Source of the DNA: Natronohydrobacter sp.
Lineage (GTDB): Bacteria > Pseudomonadota > Alphaproteobacteria > Rhodobacterales > Rhodobacteraceae
Direction: 5' to 3'
NCBI GenBank assembly: GCA_007118445.1
Contig: SKRP01000195.1
Location: forward strand, 1-17,799
Length of the DNA: 17,799 nt
Shown: positions 7,930-14,201 of the stretch, piece after piece
Layout of the letters: each line of letters starts with the position of its first letter
Position numbering within the stretch: the stretch's first letter is position 1
Translations under genes and position numbers: made by a program
The notes under the pieces: generated by a model
What the model was told of the DNA's origin: nothing
The model's database searches: none
What the model saw: the letters and a program-made list of their open reading frames with translations, nothing else

Positions 7930-8667
7930 TCAGCGCTGTCCCAACTGTTCGGCCGCTTCGGCCATCAGCCGGTCAGATGCTGTTTCGACCACCTCTTCCA
8001 GTTCCTGCAGAAACGCACGCGCTTCTTTTCCCGCCCGGATCATCGGCAGAAACTCGACCACCGCCAGACCCGGCTTGCGATAGAGGCTGTGGCGCGGCCA
8101 GAACATCCCGACATTGGTGGCCACTGGCACACAATCCTGCGCCAGTTCCTGATACAGCACAGCGGTTCCGACCTTGTAGGGCTTTTTCACCCCCGGCGCG
8201 ACGCGCGTGCCCTGCGGGTAGATGATCAGCTGTCCCGCTTCCAGCGCGCCGGATTTGACGCGGGCGGTCATGTCCCGGATGGCCTTGCCGCGCTTGCCGC
8301 GATCCACCGGCACGCAGCCCAGGCGCAGCGCATACCAGCCCAGGATCGGGGCCCAGGTCAGTTGCTTCTTCATGATGAAGCGCGGGCGCGGCATGGCCCC
8401 GAAAATCATCAGGATATCCAGAAAGGACTGATGTTTCGCTGCAATCAGGACACCGCCTTGCGGGACCTCGCCGCGCACTTCGCTGCGCAGCCCGACCATC
8501 CAGGCCGCCGACCAGCGCACATAACGGCAAAAGGCGTGACAGCCGGCCAGCGCACCTTCGCGGCGCAGGATCGCATAGGGCAGATAGGCAATCCCCAGCA
8601 CCAGCATCGCGACATACATCTGCCCGATGAACAGCACCGAGCGCAGCCATTGCAGCGCATATCGCAT
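7930..8667 (-). CDS. plsC: 1-acyl-sn-glycerol-3-phosphate acyltransferase
   Basis: This 245-residue membrane-associated enzyme acylates lysophosphatidic acid at sn-2 to make phosphatidic acid. The acyltransferase HX4D motif is His79-Gln-Ser-Phe-Leu-Asp84. The FIMKKQL region (97-103), CVPVDRGKRG (118-127) and the YPQGTR block (150-155, the family's EGTR motif with Gln for Glu) follow in order. An N-terminal hydrophobic segment (about 11-34) would anchor it to the inner membrane. The ATG at 8665-8667 is preceded by AGAGGAG seven bases upstream; the open frame extends to 8769, but that part is inside ftsX. The start overlaps the ftsX stop by one base (TGATG), so it is third in an ftsE-ftsX-plsC operon. 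The sequence itself does not show why a phospholipid enzyme is coupled to FtsEX. A related lysophospholipid or ornithine-lipid acyltransferase (OlsA-like) role remains possible. Confidence 0.88.
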   Translation of the reverse strand: MRYALQWLRSVLFIGQMYVAMLVLGIAYLPYAILRREGALAGCHAFCRYVRWSAAWMVGLRSEVRGEVPQGGVLIAAKHQSFLDILMIFGAMPRPRFIMKKQLTWAPILGWYALRLGCVPVDRGKRGKAIRDMTARVKSGALEAGQLIIYPQGTRVAPGVKKPYKVGTAVLYQELAQDCVPVATNVGMFWPRHSLYRKPGLAVVEFLPMIRAGKEARAFLQELEEVVETASDRLMAEAAEQLGQR

Positions 8668-9539
8668 CAGGTCACTCCTCTGAGAACACGGAAAGCCGTG
8701 GCCATGCTGGCCATCCAGGCCAGCAGCGCGGCCAGCGGCGGGATCGCCAGCGGCAGGGCCCAGCTCCAACCCTGAAAACCGATACCCGCAAGCACCGGCA
8801 CAGCGGCATCCATCTCGGGCAGGGCCAGCAGCGCCGCCATGCCCAGCGCTGTCCCGCCTGTTGCGCCAAGCAGGGCCCGCCGGGTGATCCGGCGCATGAA
8901 GGCCAGCGCAATGAACCGGTCGCGCGCGCCCACCAGCCGCAGCACCCGGATCACCTGCCCGTTCGAGGACAGCGCCGCACTGGCCGCCAATGCGATGATC
9001 GCCGCTGTCACCCCGCCGATCAGCCCCAGCGCGACCAGTGCAACGGCTTGCAGCCGCGTCGCGGCCTGCACCAGCGGTCTGCGCCAGCGCGTATGGTCAT
9101 CATAGACCGCGCCGGGGGCCTCGGCCGCCAGACGCAGGCGCAGGCCCTGACGGTCCGGACCCTCCCGCGTCTCGGTCAGTTCGATCAGCCGCGGCAAGGG
9201 CAGCGCATCAAGCGGCAGATCCGGGCCAAGCCAGGCTTCGAGCAGCGCCGCCTGTTCGTCGAGTTCCATCACCCGTGCCTCCGCGATGCCAGGTGTGGTG
9301 CGCAGCACGTCAAGCACCAGCGCGGTCTGCAATTCCATCTCCTCGGGCGGGGACGCAAGCCGCACAGTCGCAGTCTGCGACAGCGCCTCGGCCCAGCTGG
9401 CCGCCAGCCGCGCCGATGTGACCGACAGCGCCAGGGCAAACACGGCCAGAAAGGCCATGGCCGCGGCCGAGAGCGTCACCAGCCAGACGCTATGGCCCTT
9501 CGGCGGGACCACCAGACCGGAAATCGCACGCGTGCTCAC
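8667..9539 (-). CDS. ftsX: Cell division protein FtsX (ABC transporter permease-like)
   Basis: This 290-residue integral membrane protein is the partner of FtsE. The complex couples ATP hydrolysis at the septum to activation of periplasmic peptidoglycan hydrolases. Four hydrophobic spans are visible: about 18-40, 163-188, 222-241 and 257-280. Between spans 1 and 2 there is a large periplasmic loop (about 41-160), as in FtsX, and the cytoplasmic loop contains GQVIRVLRLVGARDRFIA (194-211), which fits the permease segment contacting the ATPase. The start is GTG at 9537-9539, overlapping the ftsE stop by four bases (GTGA); no later start would keep the first membrane span. The periplasmic loop is diverged, so the hydrolase partner cannot be predicted. 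Sequence alone is weak for FtsX, but the overlap with ftsE makes the call strong. Confidence 0.9.
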   Translation of the reverse strand: MSTRAISGLVVPPKGHSVWLVTLSAAAMAFLAVFALALSVTSARLAASWAEALSQTATVRLASPPEEMELQTALVLDVLRTTPGIAEARVMELDEQAALLEAWLGPDLPLDALPLPRLIELTETREGPDRQGLRLRLAAEAPGAVYDDHTRWRRPLVQAATRLQAVALVALGLIGGVTAAIIALAASAALSSNGQVIRVLRLVGARDRFIALAFMRRITRRALLGATGGTALGMAALLALPEMDAAVPVLAGIGFQGWSWALPLAIPPLAALLAWMASMATAFRVLRGVT

Positions 9540-10207
9540 AATTCGGACCCCGCCAATTGCAGCTTGCGCCCTGAAATCCGCATCACCCGCGCCTGCACCT
9601 GCGCTTTCGCAAAGCGGATCAGATTCAGGTCATGCGTGGCGATCACCACCGCAGTGCCCATCCGGTTCAGCTCGATCATCAGCATCATCAGCCGCTGCGA
9701 CATCTCCCAGTCCAGATTGCCGGTCGGCTCATCAGCGAGAAGCACATTCGGCGCGCTGACAATCGCCCGCGCCAGCGCGGCGCGTTGCCGTTCGCCGCCC
9801 GAAAGCGTCGGCGGCAGGGCATCAGCCTGCGCAGACAGCCCGACCCAGCCCAGCAGGTCGCTGATATCGCTGTCCTTGACCGGGCGGCCCGTCGCTGTCA
9901 TCGGCAGGCCGACATTCTGCTCGACGCTCAGATGGTCAAGGAACTGGCAATCCTGATGCACCACACCGATCCGTTCACGGGTTTCGGCCAGCTGGTCGCG
10001 GCTCATGGCGCGCAGGTCGCGGTTGAGCAGTGTGACCTTGCCCGAACTGGGCAGCAATTCCCCGTAGCACAGCTTCAGAAACGTGCTCTTGCCCGCGCCT
10101 GACGGGCCCGTGAGAAAGTGGAAACTGCCAGTATCCAGCCGCACCGAAACATCGCGGAACAGCGGCCCGCCACCATAATCATGCGACACATCCTCGAACA
10201 GGATCAT
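9536..10207 (-). CDS. ftsE: Cell division ATP-binding protein FtsE
   Basis: This 223-residue ABC ATPase works with FtsX at the division site. All nucleotide-binding motifs are present: Walker A GPSGAGKS (34-41), Q-loop Gln85 in VVHQDCQFL, signature LSGGERQRAALARAI (135-149), Walker B VLLADEP (155-161), D-loop NLD (164-166) and H-loop His192 in IATHD. YGGGPLFRDVS near the N-terminus and the short length without extra domains are typical of FtsE rather than a nutrient importer. The ATG at 10205-10207 is chosen because MILFEDVSHDYGG is the standard FtsE opening; the frame stays open to 10471, but that stretch has no ABC features and crosses the divergent promoter region. The Shine-Dalgarno is weak. 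It is first in the ftsE-ftsX-plsC operon and is divergent from the zinc-ribbon gene across 183 nt. Confidence 0.94.
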   Translation of the reverse strand: MILFEDVSHDYGGGPLFRDVSVRLDTGSFHFLTGPSGAGKSTFLKLCYGELLPSSGKVTLLNRDLRAMSRDQLAETRERIGVVHQDCQFLDHLSVEQNVGLPMTATGRPVKDSDISDLLGWVGLSAQADALPPTLSGGERQRAALARAIVSAPNVLLADEPTGNLDWEMSQRLMMLMIELNRMGTAVVIATHDLNLIRFAKAQVQARVMRISGRKLQLAGSEL

Positions 10208-10309
10208 GACAGCAGCCCGCCGCGATACGGGGGCGGCGCTCCGGCCGGGGCGCGATACAGGAATGATCGGGCCATTGTTTCGACACCTCGGACAAAACCG
10301 GTAATAAAC

Positions 10310-10339
10310 TTGGCGTTTGCCTTCGTTGCTTGCTACAAC
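10310..10339 (+). promoter_or_regulatory. Candidate sigma70-type promoter for the zinc-ribbon gene
   Basis: TTGGCG (10310-10315) and TACAAC (10334-10339) are separated by 18 nt, about 50 nt before the ATG at 10391, inside the only relatively AT-rich stretch of the ftsE/zinc-ribbon divergent region. Each hexamer matches four of six consensus bases. No start-site evidence is available. Confidence 0.3.
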
Positions 10340-10390
10340 ATCTGTAGTGCAAGTCCAATGCCCGTTTGCGGCGTCGAGCAAAGGTGTGAA

Positions 10391-11242
10391 ATGCGTATTG
10401 TTTGCCCTGCCTGTAATGCTCAATACGAGATCGACAGCGCACTCCTGCCCCTCGAGGGGCGCGAGGTGCAATGTTCAGCCTGCGGTAATGTCTGGTTTCA
10501 AGCGCATCCTGACGCGACCACCCGATCTGCGCCGACAGCAGCACCGGCGGGCCCCCGGCATATGCCGGTCATGCCGGACCGTGACCCGGAACCGGCACCG
10601 ACAGCAACGCCGCAGGATACGCCGGACCGCGCGGCCCCGAAGCCGCAGCGCGCGGAGGCAGAACCCGCCACAAGACCCGAGCGCAGCGAAATTCAGGATG
10701 ACAGCCAGCCGGCACCACGGCCGGTGGATGACAAGGTTCTGGGCATTTTGCGCGAGGAGGCCGCATTTGAGGCAGAACAGCGCGCGCGCGACACAAACGG
10801 GCTAGAAACGCAGCCGGATCTGGGGCTTATGGGGGCCGCGCCCTGGCCCAGCACATCCGATTCTGCGCCCGACACGACCAGCCCCGACACGACCAGCCCT
10901 GACACGCAACCCGAGCGCAAGGAGGCAGGGAGTGACAGCCGGGCTGCCGGGCTGCCCGATATCGATGATATCAGCGCCTCGCTCGAGCCGATCGGTGCGA
11001 CGCGCGCGCGCTCCAATCGATCCGCCGAGACCGTAACTGTCCCGCCGACCAGCGCCGAGCGCAATCAAAGCTTCATTCGTGGCCTGATCCTGCCGCTGGC
11101 TGTGGCGATTATCCTCGTGGCGCTCTATCTGGCTGCCCCGGTGATTGGCAACGCCCTGCCCCCGCTGGCACCGGTCGCGACCGGCTATGTCAATGCAGTG
11201 GACGGGTTGCGCGCCGCGATTGCAGGGCTGCTGCGGGGATAG
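10391..11242 (+). CDS. Zinc-ribbon (MJ0042-type) single-span membrane protein, function unknown
   Basis: This 283-residue protein begins with MRIVCPACNAQYEID, the MJ0042/zinc_ribbon_5 family opening. Cys5/Cys8 and Cys28/Cys31 (CPAC and CSAC, followed by GNVWF) would bind one Zn2+. Residues 40-225 form a long, low-complexity linker rich in Pro, Ala, Thr, Asp and Glu, with a small acidic patch DIDDISASLE and a DTTSP tandem repeat. One hydrophobic span (about 231-250) is followed by a short tail of roughly 30 residues. The likely topology is zinc ribbon and linker in the cytoplasm, tail in the periplasm, but this is inference. ATG 10391 is chosen because the zinc ribbon starts immediately and AAAGGTG (10380-10386) precedes it; the frame is open from 10118 but that part crosses the promoter region. 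It is divergent from ftsE, so it may act in division or envelope control, though nothing in the protein proves it. Confidence 0.85.
   Translation: MRIVCPACNAQYEIDSALLPLEGREVQCSACGNVWFQAHPDATTRSAPTAAPAGPRHMPVMPDRDPEPAPTATPQDTPDRAAPKPQRAEAEPATRPERSEIQDDSQPAPRPVDDKVLGILREEAAFEAEQRARDTNGLETQPDLGLMGAAPWPSTSDSAPDTTSPDTTSPDTQPERKEAGSDSRAAGLPDIDDISASLEPIGATRARSNRSAETVTVPPTSAERNQSFIRGLILPLAVAIILVALYLAAPVIGNALPPLAPVATGYVNAVDGLRAAIAGLLRG
10871..10900 (+). repeat. 15-bp in-frame tandem repeat coding DTTSP
   Basis: GACACGACCAGCCCC (10871-10885) is followed by the same 15 bases with a final T (10886-10900) and by GACACG of a third, broken unit. It codes DTTSP-DTTSP-DTQP in the disordered linker of the zinc-ribbon protein. 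Being a multiple of three, it can vary in number without breaking the frame. Confidence 0.85.
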
Positions 11243-11304
11243 GTGCGGCCCGCATAACGCAATGGCGCGCAACGCAATTGCCTGGCCGGACAATGGCAGC
11301 TCCC

Positions 11305-13503
11305 TCAGTTCCCGCCGAAGATCGACCCCAGAACACCGCGAATCGTGTCATCCAGCGTGCTGCGGCCCTCGCGCGACTGCGAGGGCTGCGTTGCAGGCTG
11401 AACCGTTTCTTCACTGCGCGGCGGTTCCAGCACCGGGCGTTCGGGTTCGATCATCGGCAAGGGTCGTGGCGAGAGGCCGCGATGCACGCGGGTCATTGTC
11501 TCGCGCCAGATATCGGCTGGCAGCCCCCCCCCGGTGACACCGGTCAGGGGCGAATTGTCGTCATAGCCCATCCAGACCCCGGCCACGTAATCGGCAGTGA
11601 AGCCGATGAACCAGGCATCGCGCGCAGCCTGCGTGGTCCCGGTTTTCGCCGCAACCTGCCAGTCAGGCAAGCGCGCGCGTCTACCGGTGCCCTCTTCGAC
11701 GACGCGCGTCATCATCCAGGTCAGCACCTGTGCCGAGCGTTCGGAAATCACCCGATCCACGATGCCGCTTGAGGCCCCGAAAAGCGGCGTCGGATCGCCC
11801 AGCAGGCTGAGCTGTTCGATGCCGTAAGGGCGCACTGCGCTGCCCCCGTTGAGAATGCCCGCATAGGCTGCGGTCATTTCCAGCAGGTTGGATTCCGATG
11901 CCCCAAGCGCGAGCGCCGGACCTTCGGCCAATTCACTATGCAGTCCGAACTGATTGGCCACTTCGCGCACGCGCTCGCGGCCCATCGCTTCCGAGATGCG
12001 CACAGCCGGGGTGTTGAGCGATCTGGCCAGCGCCTCGGTCATGGTCACGAAACCATGGAATCGATTGTCGTAATTGCGTGGTGACCAGGGGCCCGAGCCG
12101 GGGATGTTGATCGTCAGTGGCGCATCCTCGACAATGTCGAAAGGTTCAAACCCGTTTTCCAGCGCTGCCGCATACAGGAAGGGCTTGAAGGAAGATCCGC
12201 TCTGGCGCATCGCCTGGCTGGCGCGGTTGAACCCACCCACCGAAGGCGAACGCCCCCCGACCATGCCGCGCACGGCCCCGTCAGCGGACATGACGACTAC
12301 AGCGACTTCGGCCTCCGAGCCTTCGCGCACGCGGGTGCTGAAGATTTCGCTCACCGCGTCCTCGATGGCGGTCTGAATGCGCGGGTTGAACGTCGTGCGC
12401 ATGATCACGTCTTCGGTGGTGTTGCGCGTCAGATAGGCAGGCCCCGATTGCATCAGCCAGTCGGCGAAATGGATACCGCGCTGGGTCTCGGCCTGACGCG
12501 ACAGCGTGGCCGGATAGGACCGCGCCTCGGAAACCTGATATTCGGTCAGATAGCCTTGATCGGCCATCAATGCGATCACGACATTGGCCCGGTTCTGGGC
12601 GCGCTCCAGATTGCGGGTCGGGGCCAGCAGCGATGGCGCGGGCAACAGCCCGGCCAGCATCGCCGCCTCTGCCGGGCCAAGATCAGCAGAACTGCGCGAG
12701 AAATAGCGCTGCGCGGCCGCTTCGAAGCCGCGCGCACCAGCGCCAAGGAACGCGCGGTTCATGTAGATGGTGAGAATGTCGTCCTTGCTGAATTTTGCCT
12801 CCAGCGCGAAAGCATAGGGCACTTCCCTGATCTTGCGCCAGATCGTGCCCCGGCGGCAATCTTCCTCATAGGCGGCCTCGGAGGCCCATTCATCCGCATC
12901 GAACGGCACGCCCAGACAGAGCAGTTTTGCCACCTGCTGGGTGATGGTTGACCCGCCTGCCCCGGAAAAGGCGCTGCGCCCTGATTGCAGGTTCGACCGG
13001 ATCGCCCCGGCGATCCCGCGCGGGCTGATGCCGAAATGGGAATAGAAGCGGCGGTCCTCGACTGCGATGATGGCGTTGCGCAGATGCGGCGAGACCGTCT
13101 GCGGTGTGATCACCCCGCCGAAGGTTTCCCCCCGCCAGGCGAAGACGCTGCCATCGGCATCCATCATCGTCACCGAACCGCGCGCCCGCGCATCGACCAG
13201 ATCATCAAGCGGGGGCAGCGTGCTGTAGAAATACAGCGTAGCCAGCCCGACAATGGCGGCCAATGTCGCCCCAAGCCGCCAGGTCACGCCCCAGACGATC
13301 CGCCAGATCAGCGCCACCAGACCGGTGAACAGCCGCATGACGATATTGCCGCGCGGTTTCTTTGCAGCGGGTTTGCGCCCGCCTTTTGCGGGTTTGCGCC
13401 GGGTCGTTCCGGTCTTGGGCTGGGCCGCCCTCGGCTTCGCTGCGGGAGCAACCCGCCGATCCGCCACAAGCCTGCCGCGCCCGTTTCCGCCTGTCCTGCT
13501 CAT
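11305..13503 (-). CDS. Bifunctional class A penicillin-binding protein (PBP1A family)
   Basis: This 732-residue inner-membrane enzyme polymerises lipid II and cross-links peptidoglycan. It has a Lys/Arg/Pro-rich cytoplasmic tail (1-55), one membrane anchor (about 57-93), a GT51 glycosyltransferase domain with catalytic Glu149 in AVEDRRFYSHFGI and GGSTITQQVAK (183-193), then a transpeptidase domain with SxxK Ser437-Lys440 (SGSSFKP), SxN Ser495-Asn497 and KTGT at 620-623. A loop after the GT motif (about 196-220) is acidic and bracketed by Cys196 and Cys216. The C-terminal 70 residues are Pro/Glu-rich. It is shorter than the roughly 850-residue enterobacterial PBP1A and appears to lack that protein's inserted OB-like domain. 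The start at 13501-13503 is favoured, but it lies in a 17-bp duplication that also places an out-of-frame ATG upstream. It is convergent with the zinc-ribbon gene (62 nt gap) and divergent from glnK. Confidence 0.92.
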   Translation of the reverse strand: MSRTGGNGRGRLVADRRVAPAAKPRAAQPKTGTTRRKPAKGGRKPAAKKPRGNIVMRLFTGLVALIWRIVWGVTWRLGATLAAIVGLATLYFYSTLPPLDDLVDARARGSVTMMDADGSVFAWRGETFGGVITPQTVSPHLRNAIIAVEDRRFYSHFGISPRGIAGAIRSNLQSGRSAFSGAGGSTITQQVAKLLCLGVPFDADEWASEAAYEEDCRRGTIWRKIREVPYAFALEAKFSKDDILTIYMNRAFLGAGARGFEAAAQRYFSRSSADLGPAEAAMLAGLLPAPSLLAPTRNLERAQNRANVVIALMADQGYLTEYQVSEARSYPATLSRQAETQRGIHFADWLMQSGPAYLTRNTTEDVIMRTTFNPRIQTAIEDAVSEIFSTRVREGSEAEVAVVVMSADGAVRGMVGGRSPSVGGFNRASQAMRQSGSSFKPFLYAAALENGFEPFDIVEDAPLTINIPGSGPWSPRNYDNRFHGFVTMTEALARSLNTPAVRISEAMGRERVREVANQFGLHSELAEGPALALGASESNLLEMTAAYAGILNGGSAVRPYGIEQLSLLGDPTPLFGASSGIVDRVISERSAQVLTWMMTRVVEEGTGRRARLPDWQVAAKTGTTQAARDAWFIGFTADYVAGVWMGYDDNSPLTGVTGGGLPADIWRETMTRVHRGLSPRPLPMIEPERPVLEPPRSEETVQPATQPSQSREGRSTLDDTIRGVLGSIFGGN

Positions 13504-13532
13504 TTTGCGGCCCTGCTCATTTTGCGGCCCTG
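13495..13532. repeat. 17-bp tandem duplication spanning the penicillin-binding protein start codon
   Basis: The unit CCTGCTCATTTTGCGGC occurs at 13495-13511 and exactly again at 13512-13528, followed by the first four bases of a third unit (13529-13532). On the minus strand each unit carries CAGG, GCAAA and an ATG. Since 17 is not a multiple of three, the two start codons (13501-13503 and 13518-13520) are in different frames. Confidence 0.95.
13500..13520 (-). CDS. Possible 6-codon upstream ORF (MSRAAK) coupled to the penicillin-binding protein
   Basis: The ATG made by the upstream copy of the 17-bp duplication reads six codons (Met-Ser-Arg-Ala-Ala-Lys) and then TGA at 13500-13502. The stop overlaps the penicillin-binding protein ATG as ATGA (13503-13500). 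The leader context (CAGGG seven bases before the ATG) is identical for both starts because it is duplicated. Whether ribosomes use it is unknown; it may simply be a by-product of the duplication. Confidence 0.3.
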   Translation of the reverse strand: MSRAAK

Positions 13533-13825
13533 AAAATTACCTGCATCCTGTTATGCAACCGTTCTAATCGTTTTCACGCGTTATGACATCGCACAGCGCC
13601 GATTACCACCAACATCGCGAGAAGTTGTAGCCGGGAAGACTCACCCACCCGATCCATGTTTTGCACAATCTTTAGGCATTGACTGAATTTTGTGCACATT
13701 TTTTTCCATTCTTGCGCCGGGCTGCTGCTGCGTTGCGGCAAAAGATTGAGACTCGGGCGCAAGACTCCCCTGATTGGCGGCGTGCGGTCTGAGATGACAC
13801 TCGCTCTGAAGAAAGGGGACAACCT
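13504..13825. promoter_or_regulatory. 322-nt divergent intergenic region between the penicillin-binding protein gene and glnK
   Basis: No plausible gene is seen here; open frames in it are continuations of frames antisense to glnK. It contains the duplicated penicillin-binding protein start region (13495-13532), then an AT-rich stretch (about 13655-13715) with the NtrC-like dyad, TTGACT at 13679-13684 as a possible -35 hexamer without a convincing -10 partner, and a T7 run. A GC-rich leader (13716-13810) follows, ending in AAAGGGGA just before glnK. I looked for a sigma54 -24/-12 pair in the glnK leader and did not find an acceptable one. Confidence 0.5.
13662..13696. promoter_or_regulatory. 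NtrC-like dyad upstream of glnK-amtB
   Basis: TGCACAA (13662-13668) and TTGTGCA (13690-13696) form a 7-bp inverted repeat with a 21-nt spacer. Measured against the enterobacterial NtrC consensus (TGCAC, seven bases, GTGCA), there are two adjacent 17-bp matches, 13662-13678 and 13680-13696, each with one perfect half-site and one poor one. They sit about 130-165 nt before the glnK start. Nitrogen control of glnK-amtB is general knowledge; binding here is inferred. Confidence 0.35.
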
Positions 13826-14164
13826 GTGAAATACATCATAGCGGCGATTAAACCGTTCAAGCTCGAGGAAGTCCGCGAAGCCCTGACAGCCATTGGGGTG
13901 CGCGGAATGATGGTGACGGAAATCAAGGGGTTCGGCGCGCAATCCGGCCATACCGAAATCTATCGCGGTGCCGAATATGCGGTCAATTTCGTGCCCAAGC
14001 TGAAGCTGGAGATCGGCGTGTCCGATGCGATGGCCGATCAGGTGGTCGAAACCCTGCAGAAGACAGCGCGCACAGACAAAATCGGCGATGGCAAGATTTT
14101 CGTGCTGGATCTGGCAGCAGCCACGCGCGTGCGCACTGGGGAAACTGGTGACGATGCGCTCTGA
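13826..14164 (+). CDS. glnK: Nitrogen regulatory PII protein GlnK
   Basis: This 112-residue trimeric signal protein reads 2-oxoglutarate, ATP/ADP and glutamine status and plugs or releases the AmtB channel. MKYIIAAIKPFKLEEVREAL opens the ferredoxin-like fold. The T-loop holds the uridylylation site Tyr51 in HTEIYRGAEY, and KIGDGKIFVLDL (about 85-96) is the C-terminal PII signature. The start is GTG at 13826-13828, with AAAGGGGA (13812-13819) six nt upstream. It lies 37 nt before amtB on the same strand; this linkage is the usual way to tell GlnK from GlnB, since the protein itself does not clearly separate them. Expression is expected to rise in nitrogen limitation, and an NtrC-like dyad is present upstream. 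Confidence 0.95.
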   Translation: MKYIIAAIKPFKLEEVREALTAIGVRGMMVTEIKGFGAQSGHTEIYRGAEYAVNFVPKLKLEIGVSDAMADQVVETLQKTARTDKIGDGKIFVLDLAAATRVRTGETGDDAL

Positions 14165-14201
14165 AACCCCTGCGGGACAATTTCAAGAAGGACAAATGCT
14201 G

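Noticed and set aside
10118..10390. An upstream extension of the zinc-ribbon protein to 10118
   Set aside because: The extension overlaps the ftsE start and promoter region; the family starts at the zinc ribbon, and a ribosome-binding site precedes 10391.
13800..13825. A sigma54 (-24/-12) promoter directly upstream of glnK
   Set aside because: No GG and GC dinucleotides at the right spacing with flanking consensus were found in 13700-13825.
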